Positions 36,196 through 44,529 of a DNA stretch of 64,000 bases are shown here, one piece after another (position 1 is the first letter of the stretch; every line of letters begins with the position of its first letter). The position numbers and the translations under genes are program-made. Source of the stretch: Micromonosporaceae bacterium (GTDB taxonomy: Bacteria; Actinomycetota; Actinomycetes; Mycobacteriales; Micromonosporaceae). The stretch is taken from the NCBI GenBank assembly GCA_020027875.1, contig JAHRHA010000010.1, positions 28,960 to 92,959 of the forward strand, given 5' to 3'. The notes under the pieces are model-generated. The model saw only the letters and a list, made by a program, of their open reading frames with translations, did no database searches and was not told the origin of the DNA.

Positions 36196-37689
36196 ATGAG
36201 TGTAACGGCCGGGGGTAGGCCTGGAATCTTCGCGATCCGCGACGTCTCGTCACTGACGACCGAGACGCACGAGACTGGGCATGAGCTCAAGCGGGCGGTC
36301 AGCGGCACGCAACTGCTGGCCATGGGTGTCGGCGCGATCATCGGGACCGGGATATTCGTCATCATCGGCGAGGGCGCCGGCGTCGCCGGCCCCGCGGTCA
36401 TACTGGCCTTCATCCTCGCCGCGGTCGCGTGCACGTTCTCCGCGCTGTCGTACGCGGAGCTCGCCTCCTCGATCCCCGTGTCGGGCAGCGCGTACACGTA
36501 CGCGTACGCGACGCTCGGAGAGATCGTGGCCTGGATCATCGGCTGGGACCTCATCCTGGAGTACGGCGTTTCGGTGGCCGCCGTGGCCATCGGTTGGGGC
36601 GGCAACCTCAATGTCTTCCTCGACGCGGCCTTCGGCATAAACCTGCCCGACGCCATCGTCAAGTCGCCGGAGGACGGCGGGGTATTCAACCTCCCGGCCG
36701 TCCTCATCGTGTTGGCCATCACGTTCCTACTGCTACGCGGTGTTCGCGAGAGCGCGCAGGCGAACCTGGTCATGGTCGTTGTCAAGCTCGGGGTGCTCGC
36801 TTTCTTCATCGTCGTGGCATTCGCCAACTTCAGCACCAAGAACTTCACTCCGTTCGTCCCCCACGGCGCGGGGAGCGTGACCACGGCGGCGGCGCTCATC
36901 TTCTTCGCATACATCGGCTTCGACGCGGTCTCCACCGGCAGCGAGGAGGCGCGAAACCCCAAGAAGGATCTGCCCTTCGCCATCATCGGCTCGCTCATCA
37001 TCGTGACGGTCTTCTACATACTCACCGCCGTCGGCGCCCTCGGCATCGCGTCGCCGGACCTGATGGTCGAGAGCGATGCCCCGCTGGCGACCGCGCTCAA
37101 CGAGGGCGCGGGCATCAGTTGGGCGGCCTGGGTGCTCGCGCTGGGCGCGCTGATCGCCATCACGAGCGTCATCCTCGTGGTCATGTACGGACAGGTCCGC
37201 ATCTTCTTCGCCATGGCCCGGGACGGGCTGATCCCGCCGGGAATGGCCAAGGTACACCCGCGTTTCGGCACGCCGGCCAGGCTGACCATCGGTTTGGGCC
37301 TGCTGACCGCCATCCTCGCCGCGGTGGTTCCGCTGAACGCCATCATCGAGCTGGTGAACATCGGCACGCTGTTCGCCTTCATCCTGGTCAACATCGGCGT
37401 GATCATCTTGCGGCGAACGCGGCCGGACATGCCGCGCCCCTACCGGGTGCCGTTCTCGCCCGTGTTCCCACTGCTCGGTGTCGCCTTCGCCGCCTTCCTG
37501 ATGAAGGACCTTCCCCTCGCCACTTGGATCCGCTTCGCCATCTGGCTCGTCATAGGCCTGCTCATCTACCTGCTGTACGGCTACCGCAACTCGCGCCTCC
37601 GTATGGCCCACGGCGCCTATGGCCTAGTCCCAGGCGAGTCCGCGGATCTCCTTCACCGGCACCAGGCGCCGGATGAGCGTCATGAGTGA
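36196..37689 (+). CDS. APC-family amino acid/polyamine permease
   Basis: 497 residues with twelve or more membrane helices. The first helix has the substrate-binding break 'GVGAIIGTGIFVIIGEGAG', and 'YAELASSIPVSGSAYTYAYATLGEIVAWIIGWDLILEY' is the YfnA/cationic-amino-acid-transporter signature. 'IFFAYIGFDAVSTGSEEARNP' in helix 6 is also typical. It should import an amino acid or amine by proton symport and so feed the enzymes on either side. ATG 36196 follows GGGAGGTG by six bases. The stop lies inside the USP gene, so both are on one mRNA. The direction matches the amine oxidase operon but the C45 gene intervenes. Confidence 0.93.
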   Translation: MSVTAGGRPGIFAIRDVSSLTTETHETGHELKRAVSGTQLLAMGVGAIIGTGIFVIIGEGAGVAGPAVILAFILAAVACTFSALSYAELASSIPVSGSAYTYAYATLGEIVAWIIGWDLILEYGVSVAAVAIGWGGNLNVFLDAAFGINLPDAIVKSPEDGGVFNLPAVLIVLAITFLLLRGVRESAQANLVMVVVKLGVLAFFIVVAFANFSTKNFTPFVPHGAGSVTTAAALIFFAYIGFDAVSTGSEEARNPKKDLPFAIIGSLIIVTVFYILTAVGALGIASPDLMVESDAPLATALNEGAGISWAAWVLALGALIAITSVILVVMYGQVRIFFAMARDGLIPPGMAKVHPRFGTPARLTIGLGLLTAILAAVVPLNAIIELVNIGTLFAFILVNIGVIILRRTRPDMPRPYRVPFSPVFPLLGVAFAAFLMKDLPLATWIRFAIWLVIGLLIYLLYGYRNSRLRMAHGAYGLVPGESADLLHRHQAPDERHE

Positions 37690-38599
37690 GGACGCGGCGC
37701 AGCGTGTCGAATCCGGGCCGGTAGTGGCCGGGTTTGATGGCAGCACCTCGGGCGAGGACGCGCTCGCCCTGGCCCTGTGGATCGCCCGGATCGTCGGGGT
37801 TCGGGCGATCGTGGCGGCGGTCCACCCGTCGCCGGCCGCGATCAGCCCGGCCCGGGTCGACGCCGAGTGGGTGGCCGACCGCCACCGGTTGGCCGAACAG
37901 ATCCTCGACGAGGCGAGGCAGCTGCTCGGCGCGGCCGGCGCGGCGGCCGACCAGGTCGAGTACCGGATCCTCGCCTCGTCGTCGGCGGCGCACGGCCTGC
38001 ACGACCTCGCCCTGGAGGCGGACGCCTCCGTCATCGTGGTCGGGTCCCGAGGCACAGGTCCCGAGGAGCGGCTCTTCGCCGGCAGCACGGCCGATCGGCT
38101 GCTGTCGGGCAGCCCCTGCCCGGTCGCGGTGGCGCCATCGGGCATGCGCAACCGCCGGACCGGGGAGCTGACTCGGATCGGCGTGGCCTACATCGACACC
38201 CCCGAGGCGCGGGCCGCGCTCGATCTCGCTACTCGGGTTGCGCAGCGGACGTCGGCCGCCCTCCGGCTGTACACAGTGGTCGCTGACGAGGCCGAGGTGA
38301 TGCCGCTTCTACTTGGCCGGGACGCAGAGCACGCATTTCTGGACAGCGCGCGCGAGGCGTACCAGCTCGCGCTCGAGACCGCGATTGCGGGACTCCCTAC
38401 CGGCATCGAGGCTACTGGCCAAGTGCTCAGCGGGAATGTGGTGGATGTGCTTGCCGAACTCGACGGCGACGACATCGACGTACTCTTCTGTGCCTCCCGA
38501 GGATACGGCCCGGTCCGCCGTGTCCTGCTCGGCGGTGTGTCCTCCAGCCTGGTCAAGCGCGCGCGCAGCCCGGTCATCGTTGTGCCGCGCTCAAGCTGA
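37673..38599 (+). CDS. Tandem universal stress protein (two USP domains)
   Basis: 308 residues made of two UspA folds, about 1-150 and 160-305. The first has 'VVAGFDGSTSGEDALALALWIAR' and the ATP-binding 'VVGSRGTGPEERLFAGSTADRLLSGSPCPVAV'. The second is degenerate at the phosphate loop ('CASRGYGPVRRVLLGGVSSSLVKRARSPVIVV'). Such proteins often ride with transporters and modulate them. The start overlaps the permease gene by 17 bp; ATG 37682 is an alternative, three codons in. It probably regulates or stabilises the permease in response to nucleotide level. Confidence 0.88.
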   Translation: MSVMSEDAAQRVESGPVVAGFDGSTSGEDALALALWIARIVGVRAIVAAVHPSPAAISPARVDAEWVADRHRLAEQILDEARQLLGAAGAAADQVEYRILASSSAAHGLHDLALEADASVIVVGSRGTGPEERLFAGSTADRLLSGSPCPVAVAPSGMRNRRTGELTRIGVAYIDTPEARAALDLATRVAQRTSAALRLYTVVADEAEVMPLLLGRDAEHAFLDSAREAYQLALETAIAGLPTGIEATGQVLSGNVVDVLAELDGDDIDVLFCASRGYGPVRRVLLGGVSSSLVKRARSPVIVVPRSS

Positions 38600-38607
38600 G
38601 CCGTACG

Positions 38608-39882
38608 GTGCATAGCGTGCCAACTGTCGATGATCTGCTCACACTCTTCCCTTCAGATACGGCGCGGGACAGCGACGGCATGCTGACGGTCGGCGGCTGC
38701 CGGCTGGACGACCTGGCCGGCGAATACGGCACTCCGGTGATGGTGGTGGCCGAAGGGTCGCTGCGGCGGCGGGCCCGCGACTACCGGGACCTGCTGGCGC
38801 GGCGCTGGCCGGACTCCCAGGTGGTCTTCGCGTCGAAGGCGTTTCCGTGCACGGCGGTGCAGCGGCTGCTGGTGTCGGAAGGGCTCTGGCTCGACGTGGC
38901 CGGGGGCGGGGAGATCGTCGCCGCGCTTGCCGCCGGCGCCGATCCAGCGACGCTGGTGCTGCACGGAAACGCCAAGACAACTGAGGAGATAGCGCTCGCC
39001 GTTGGATCGGGTGTGGGCACCGTGGTCGTCGACAACCTCGACGACATCGTCCGTTTGGATGCGGCGGTGCCGCCGGGCCACACCCAGGACTGCCTGGTCC
39101 GGGTGATCCCAGGCGTTCAAGCGAGCACTCACGCCGCGCACGCCACCGGCCACGAGGGTTCTAAGTTCGGGCTCTCGCCAGCCGCCGCTAAGCAGGCCAT
39201 CGCACGCATCGAGGCAAGCGGTCGGCTGCGGATGCTTGGCCTGCACACTCACGTCGGGTCGCAGATCCTTCGCGCCGACGAGTTGGCCGCCGCAGTGGCG
39301 CCGCTGGCCGCACTCGGCCAGTATCCGGTCTACGACCTGGGAGGTGGCCTTGGTGCGAGGTACACCTATGCCGACCGGCCACCGACCCTGGACGAGTATC
39401 TGGACGCGTTGATTGGCGCGGCCCGCGAGCATCTTCCGACCGGTGCCCGCATCCTCATCGAACCCGGGCGCAGCGTCGTGGCCGCCAACGCTGTCACGGT
39501 ATACACGGTCATCACCGTCAAACCGGGCGCGGTCACCTTCGTGGCGGTGGATGGCGGGATGGGCGACAACCTCGAGGTTGCCCTGGTGGGGCAGCGGTTC
39601 GAGGCGACAATCGCGAACCGCGTCGGCGGAGGCCAGATGGTCACTGTAGTCGGCCGGCACTGCGAGTCTGGTGACGTGCTCAGCGACGGCGTGCCGCTCG
39701 ACAAACCACGCGTCAGTGATCTGCTCGTCGTGCCCGCCACCGGGGCGTACTGCTACACCATGTCAAACAACTACAATGGCGCCCGTCGTATCCCGATCGT
39801 CTTCGCCAGCGGTGGCCAGGCCCGGCAAGTGGTCCGCCGAGAGTCCTGGCAGGACCTGCTCGCTCGCGACGTCACCGTCTGA
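38608..39882 (+). CDS. Fold-III PLP decarboxylase (diaminopimelate/arginine/ornithine type)
   Basis: 424 residues. The cofactor Lys is in 'VVFASKAFPC', and 'GLHTHVGSQI' and 'YDLGGGLGARY' bind the phosphate as in LysA-type barrel decarboxylases. 'ILIEPGRSVVA' and the active-site Cys in 'GRHCESGDVL' with the C-terminal 'ATGAYCYTMSNNYNGARRIP' are strong diaminopimelate-decarboxylase features. It probably makes lysine from meso-diaminopimelate, but its place at the end of an amine/guanidine block leaves a secondary role open. Start GTG 38608, 8 bp after the USP gene, so it is part of that transcript. Confidence 0.88.
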   Translation: MHSVPTVDDLLTLFPSDTARDSDGMLTVGGCRLDDLAGEYGTPVMVVAEGSLRRRARDYRDLLARRWPDSQVVFASKAFPCTAVQRLLVSEGLWLDVAGGGEIVAALAAGADPATLVLHGNAKTTEEIALAVGSGVGTVVVDNLDDIVRLDAAVPPGHTQDCLVRVIPGVQASTHAAHATGHEGSKFGLSPAAAKQAIARIEASGRLRMLGLHTHVGSQILRADELAAAVAPLAALGQYPVYDLGGGLGARYTYADRPPTLDEYLDALIGAAREHLPTGARILIEPGRSVVAANAVTVYTVITVKPGAVTFVAVDGGMGDNLEVALVGQRFEATIANRVGGGQMVTVVGRHCESGDVLSDGVPLDKPRVSDLLVVPATGAYCYTMSNNYNGARRIPIVFASGGQARQVVRRESWQDLLARDVTV

Positions 39883-40257
39883 CGCTCCGATTCGCCCTCG
39901 GGCCTCGAATGTGGACAGTCTGCGGTTGCAGCGGCGCTTCGCGCCGCAGGACGGGCCCCTGGCTTCGAAGAGCTACCCTGTGTAACCGTCTGCTCCCCCT
40001 GCCCCCACTACGCTCCGTAGTCGCCTCGCGATGCTGTCCCGGCGTGTCGTGCCTACTTTGGACACTTGGTCGAGGCGCTGACCCGTAAATAGGCTGCGCG
40101 GCGTGGGATAATCTAGAGACTTTGCAGGTCAGCGGGTCGTAGGCCCTGCCCGCTTGAAGGCCAAGACCATCTAAGGGCCTGCGTCAGCGTGCCGAACGAC
40201 GGACGATGACCACCCGCCTTTTACACCGCCCCACGACGACCCGGAGGGGCAGATTGA
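39883..40257 (+). other. 375-bp non-coding region
   Basis: After the decarboxylase stop there is no plausible coding frame. The stretch holds a GC-rich segment (39930-39955, 'gcggcgcttcgcgccgc') that can form a short hairpin and may terminate the operon, and then featureless sequence up to the 126-bp inverted-repeat element. Confidence 0.4.
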
Positions 40258-40383
40258 CTTTGCTCTGCTCCCATATAGGCAACACGGCTCGTGACCTGTG
40301 TAGATCTCGCTGCGTGACGCGACTTTGCGGAGAGTCGTCTTCACGCTATGTGTATGTGTTGCCTATGGGGGAGCAGTGCAAAG
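40258..40383. mobile_element. 126-bp MITE-like element with 28-bp terminal inverted repeats
   Basis: The left arm 40258-40285 (begins CTTTGCTCTGCTCCC, ends AGGCAACAC) and right arm 40356-40383 match as inverted repeats at 25 of 28 positions. The 70-bp core has no coding frame. Size and structure fit a miniature inverted-repeat element or a deleted insertion sequence. I do not see an obvious target-site duplication. It lies just ahead of the LuxR fragment that is fused to a broken oxidoreductase copy, a clear rearrangement site. Confidence 0.6.
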
Positions 40384-40448
40384 GGCGCGAAGGAGTTTCT
40401 CGGTTGAGGCGGTCGACATCACGCACAGCGACCGTTCGGCTGTCCACA

Positions 40449-40669
40449 ATGGCCGGGCCGGGCCTCTCTCGCAACGCGACGGAAGAACCGCTGGCCCGCC
40501 TGACCCCGCGGGAGCACGAGGTGCTGGCACTGATGGCCGAAGGCCGCTCCAACGTGGCCATCGCGCAGCAGTTGGTCATCGGCGAGGGCGCCGTTGGCCA
40601 ACACATCGCCAATATCCTGGCCAAGTCGACCTGCCGCCGTCCGACAGCGACAACCGCCGGGTACGTGCA
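40449..40669 (+). pseudogene. LuxR-type DNA-binding domain fragment
   Basis: The frame from ATG 40449 gives a GerE helix-turn-helix: 'LARLTPREHEVLALMAEGRSNVAIAQQLVI', 'AVGQHIANILAK'. The usual continuation ('DLPPSDSDNRRV') follows in another frame after a one-base slip near 40622. The receiver or sensor part is missing. At 40670 the sequence switches to the molybdopterin oxidoreductase copy, so this is the 3' end of a response regulator joined by recombination. Confidence 0.75.
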
Positions 40670-41655
40670 GTGACTCTGCTGTTCTGCCTGATCCTGGTGT
40701 TCGCCACGGGCGTCGGCGCCGTCGCGACGGGATCGGCACGCGGTCGCTGGATCGTCATCGCGCACGGCATCGCCGCGATCGCCGTCATCCTGCTGATCCC
40801 TTGGAAGAGCATCGTGGTCAGGCGTGGTCTGCGGCGTGCTCGAGCCAGTCGGTGGGCGTCGCTGCTCCTAGCGCTGCTGGTCGTGTTGGCGTGACCGCTG
40901 GCATTGTGTCGACCACGGGCCTGGTGCGCGAGGTTGGCGGGTTCCTGGTCATGTGGCTGCACATCGCGCTGGCGCTCACTCTGGTCCCAGTGCTGCTGTG
41001 GCACGTGATCGCGCGATCGACGCGGCCGCGCCGGACGGACGTGTCCCGCCGTATGGCGATGCGATGGGGCGTGCTGGCCGTACTAGCGTTGGCGAGTTAT
41101 GCCGTGGCCGAGTCGACCATCCGCCTCACCGGCGCGCCGGGTGCGAGGCGGCGCTTCACTGGCTCGCATGAGGTCGGCTCATTCGAGCCGGCCCAGATGC
41201 CGGTGACGAGTTGGATTGACGACCCAGTCCCCGCCGTCGATCCGGCGCAGTGGCGCCTCGTCATCGTCGACGGCAGCGGCCGGCGCGATCTGACCCTGGC
41301 CGACCTGGGCGGCGGCGACGCTCAACTCCGGGCGACCCTCGACTGCACCTCTGGCTGGTACGCCCACCAGGACTGGTCCGGGGTGCCGGTCTCCTCACTG
41401 GTGCGCCCCGATCCCGAGGCGCGCAGCCTTCTGGTGCACTCGGTCACCGGGTACCGGGTGCGATTCCCGGTCGCCGACGTCGGCCATCTGTTGCTGGCGA
41501 CCCACGTTGGTGGTCGGCCACTGAGCTCGGGCCACGGCTACCCGGCACGGCTGGTTGCACCGAACCGGCGCGGGTTCTGGTGGGTCAAATGGGTGGACCG
41601 GATCGAACTCGACCCCACGCCAGCCTGGTGGCAGCCACCCTTCCCGGTCACCTAA
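40670..41655 (+). pseudogene. Second copy of molybdopterin oxidoreductase, frameshifted
   Basis: These 986 bp align end to end with 22406-23392 (987 bp). A single-base deletion near 40888-40892 brings a TGA at about 40892 and splits the protein into a ~74-residue membrane piece and a ~250-residue piece that still carries the molybdenum Cys in 'ATLDCTSGWYA'. The first ~21 residues of copy 1 are missing and replaced by the tail of a LuxR gene. GTG 40670 could start the short piece and GTG near 40890 the long one, so a residual product is conceivable but it lacks helices 1-3. Confidence 0.88.
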
Positions 41656-41960
41656 GGGACCTAAGGATGCGTCAGCTCGTCCGCGAGATCCATCCGCGCA
41701 CTGAAACGGAGGTTTTCGTTGTGGCGCAAATGTTGGCCACTTCCAGCGCGACACACAACGCTTGGACATCGACCTGCATGGGCGCCAGCCTGCTGGGGTG
41801 TCCCGAGACGGGGGCGAGTGTGTTCCTGCACACTCGTCGACGCAGGGCGGTCGGCAGTTGTGGCCGGGGCCGCAGGTGCCTGCCACTGCCGCCGGATGCA
41901 CGGCCGGTACAACCCCACGACCGACCTGTCGATGGACACGACTCATCCTGCGCGTGGTCG
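41656..41960. other. 305-bp region with left copy of 16-bp direct repeat
   Basis: No convincing gene lies here. The repeat TTTCGTTGTGGCGCAA occurs at 41714-41729 and again at 42987-43002, so that the ArsR-type gene is bracketed by direct copies. A low-complexity plus-strand frame starting near 41762 shows no family features and is rejected as a gene. Confidence 0.45.
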
Positions 41961-42938
41961 TCAATCTTCGTGGCCGCCGTCGAGGAGCGCATGACCGAGC
42001 TCGGTACGGGTGTTTAGCACCGCTCGTCCGGCACGCCGCGAGTTCACGAGACCGCTACGCCGAAGCACCGCGAGGTGCTGGCTCACCGCCGGCAGGCTCA
42101 TGTCGGCCTGTTCGGCGAGTTGGGTGGTGTTGAGGGGGAGATCGAGTAGGGCCAGGATTGCCGCCCGGCTCTGTCCCATGAGGTGAGCGGCTGGATGTGA
42201 CTTGGTCTGCTGGCGGGTCTGCCATACGGCTCCCACGCCACGGGGAGCGTACGAGAGGGTTACCGGATATGGGTTTTCGTCGACGATGAGCACATTGGGC
42301 CAGGCGAACACGCAGGGCACGAGTACGACGCCTTCGGAGCCTGCGTCGCGTACGATGTCGTATCTCGGTTTGTCGATATAGAGCGCCTGGCCGTCGAAGC
42401 TGACCGTGGGGTGCAACCGGTTGAGCAGCGCCTGCAGGCCACCTGCGGCCAACTCATCCGCGCGATAGGCGAGGTCCGCGGTGAGCACCCGACGAAGTGC
42501 CGGCCATACCGGCGCGACCGCTTGCATCCAGTACCGCTCCAGTGCGGCGGTCAGGCGCGCCATCCCGTTCGCCCGGTCGCGCAGCACAGCCGTGATCCCC
42601 TTCGGAGGCGAGCCGTCCCACAGGCTGCGCACCTCCCGCCGGGCGGTGGCGGGATCGGTCGCGGCGAGCGCGGCCAGCTCGGCACGGACGGAGCGGGGCC
42701 TGGCCCCGGGATGAGGAGTAAGGAAATCGGGGAACCGAGCGCGCGTGGGCATGAGGCCACGCAGCAGGTCCAGCAGCTCCGGATCAACTCGTGGCGATGC
42801 CCAAGCAACCCACGGCGCATGGAGCCGGTGGCGCGGATCATGGATGAGAAGCTTGAGGCTGCATACCAGCTCCCACATGGGCGAGTACGTCAGGCGCACG
42901 CGGGCCAGCGCTTCAGCGTCCAGATCGACTCGGATCAC
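41961..42938 (-). CDS. ArsR-type regulator with N-terminal DUF5937 domain
   Basis: 325 residues. The first ~230 form a DUF5937-like ligand or interaction domain ('VRLTYSPMWELVCSLKLL', 'ALYIDKPRYDIV', 'NVLIVDENPYPVTLSYAPRG'). The C-terminal ~80 residues are an ArsR winged helix: 'RAAILALLDLPLNTTQLAEQADMSLPAVSQHLAVLRRSGLV'. No metal-binding Cys cluster is seen, so it is not a metal sensor. GTG 42938 is preceded by AGGGGG and gives the normal N-terminus; a longer frame adds an odd tail. The gene stands alone between two 16-bp direct repeats. Such regulators often control a neighbouring transporter, but none is adjacent here. Confidence 0.85.
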   Translation of the reverse strand: MIRVDLDAEALARVRLTYSPMWELVCSLKLLIHDPRHRLHAPWVAWASPRVDPELLDLLRGLMPTRARFPDFLTPHPGARPRSVRAELAALAATDPATARREVRSLWDGSPPKGITAVLRDRANGMARLTAALERYWMQAVAPVWPALRRVLTADLAYRADELAAGGLQALLNRLHPTVSFDGQALYIDKPRYDIVRDAGSEGVVLVPCVFAWPNVLIVDENPYPVTLSYAPRGVGAVWQTRQQTKSHPAAHLMGQSRAAILALLDLPLNTTQLAEQADMSLPAVSQHLAVLRRSGLVNSRRAGRAVLNTRTELGHALLDGGHED

Positions 42939-42986
42939 GCCGACACCCCCTGACGGCGAAACGTCGCCCGCATTCGCGCTCGAAGC

Positions 42987-43002
42987 TTTCGTTGTGGCGC
43001 AA
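42987..43002 (+). repeat. 16-bp direct repeat, right copy
   Basis: TTTCGTTGTGGCGCAA is identical to 41714-41729. This copy lies 49 bases upstream of the regulator start on the regulator's own promoter side, so the pair may be either insertion-flanking repeats or two binding sites. Confidence 0.6.
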
Positions 43003-43189
43003 TTGTGGCGCGCGCGGTCGCAGCACGCAAACGTTTGGCCGCAACGCACCGCGGTGATCCGCAACAGGGTGGTCGCGTCGGTTTAGGCATGGATCGGCCC
43101 CGTGACGCCATCGACGGCCTGCGAGCCTTCGCCCCGCGGTGATATGCGAATTGGAGAGCTCCGCACGCTCTCTGCCCGTGGCCCGGGTT

Positions 43190-43807
43190 CTACTGATCGG
43201 GCTGTGACAGGTGAACTTTCGCGTCCTCATAGGTGGCGCTGCCGGCCGACTCGGCCGGGGCGTAGACGAGGTTCAGCACACCTGTCTTGAAGGTCTGCGA
43301 CGAGATCAATTTGAGCGGGATCGGGGGCTCGCCCTCGTCGAACAGACGCATGCCCTTGCGTACGGCGATCGGATGCACCAGCAGGTGCAGCTCGTCCAGC
43401 AGCCCAGCGGCCAGCAACTGGCGGACAACGGAGACCGAGCCGCTCATGCCGATGGTGGCGTCACCGGGTTCGTTCTTCAACGCGGTGACAGCCTCGATGA
43501 GGTCGCCCTGCAGCTGTTCGGAGTTCCGCCAGGTGAACGCAAGCTGCTGGTTCGACACGACGATCTTGCGGGCGTCGCCGAGCGTCTTGGCAAGGGGGGC
43601 GTCCTCTTCACCGGCCGTTTCCCGCTCGGGCCAGGCCCCGGCGAAGCTGTCGTAGGTCTTGCGACCGAACAGGACGGTGTCGGCCGCGCCGAGGGTGGCG
43701 TCCACGGCAGCGCCCATCTCTTCATTGAAGTACGGGAAGTGCCACTGGTCGGGCGCCTCGACGACGCCGTCGAGCGAGATGAACAGGCCCGCGATGATCT
43801 TCCTCAT
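43190..43807 (-). CDS. Dihydrofolate reductase/RibD-like protein
   Basis: 205 residues of the RibD C-terminal family. 'MRKIIAGLFISLDGVVEAPDQWHF' is the family N-terminus, 'ADTVLFGRKTYDSFAGAWP' binds NADP, and 'IGMSGSVSVVRQLLAAGLLDELHLLVHPI' is the signature near the middle. Members are small NADP-dependent reductases of unknown natural substrate and are common beside ECF42 sigma operons. ATG 43807 is followed upstream by GGGAGAAGC. It is monocistronic, 280 bp divergent from the DGPF gene. Confidence 0.9.
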   Translation of the reverse strand: MRKIIAGLFISLDGVVEAPDQWHFPYFNEEMGAAVDATLGAADTVLFGRKTYDSFAGAWPERETAGEEDAPLAKTLGDARKIVVSNQQLAFTWRNSEQLQGDLIEAVTALKNEPGDATIGMSGSVSVVRQLLAAGLLDELHLLVHPIAVRKGMRLFDEGEPPIPLKLISSQTFKTGVLNLVYAPAESAGSATYEDAKVHLSQPDQ

Positions 43808-44086
43808 GATGCTTCTCCCACGTAGTCGCTGAACGCTCCGTCATCAACGAGGACGACGCAAGCCCGATCAACTCATCGGTCGCATCCGGATCGGCTACCG
43901 CCAAGCCTAGTCACTCCAGCCCGGGTTCGTGATGTAGATGGATGACGATAGCCCGCGGGCGGCTTGTGTACCGCCGGGTTCTCAGTTTCGCCGGCGGTGG
44001 TGTCGAAGACCGGTGTTGGGTATTCGACGTACTGGTGATGCAGCCGCTCGGCAGAATGGCCGGACGGCGGGAGAAAAGGAGACGTC

Positions 44087-44524
44087 ATGAAGGTCATGGT
44101 CATGATCAAGGGGAGTGGCGCGGACGAGAGCAAGATCGCGCCGACCCGGGAGATACTCGCCGCGATGGGGGAGTACAACGCGAGGCTCGTCAAGGCCGGG
44201 ATCATGCTCGACGGGGGAGGGCTCAAGCCAAGCTCGGAGGGCGTACAGGTGGTCTTCGAGGGCGGTACCACCTCCGTCGTGGCCGGCCCGTTCGCCGAGG
44301 CGAGGGAAGTCATCGCCGGCTACTGGATCTGGCAGGTGAACTCGGTCGAGGAGGCGCTGGAGTGGGCCAAGCAGTGCCCTTCGGATCCGAGTGGCCCGGT
44401 CGCGGTGCTGGAGATCCGGCCGTACTACGAGGACGAGGACTTCGGCGAGGAGTACACGCCCGAGCTGCGCGAGCGTGACGCCAAGCTGGCCGAGGAGATC
44501 CGCGCCCAGCAAGCCAAGGGCTGA
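44087..44524 (+). CDS. YciI/DGPF-domain protein
   Basis: 145 residues, an alpha/beta-barrel YCII-like domain: 'MKVMVMIKG' at the start, the central 'GGGLKPSSEGVQVVFEGG' and 'VVAGPFAEAREVIAGYWIWQV' with the (D/A)GPF motif. These proteins accompany ECF42 sigma factors across actinobacteria and may act as sensor or effector of the sigma factor. AAAGGAG precedes ATG 44087. The ECF gene starts 5 bp after its stop, so they share a transcript. Confidence 0.92.
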   Translation: MKVMVMIKGSGADESKIAPTREILAAMGEYNARLVKAGIMLDGGGLKPSSEGVQVVFEGGTTSVVAGPFAEAREVIAGYWIWQVNSVEEALEWAKQCPSDPSGPVAVLEIRPYYEDEDFGEEYTPELRERDAKLAEEIRAQQAKG

Positions 44525-44529
44525 TCTAC

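Noticed and set aside
41762..42133. A 123-codon plus-strand frame
   Set aside because: Low-complexity Arg/Ala sequence overlapping the ArsR-type gene in antisense, without ribosome site or homologous features.
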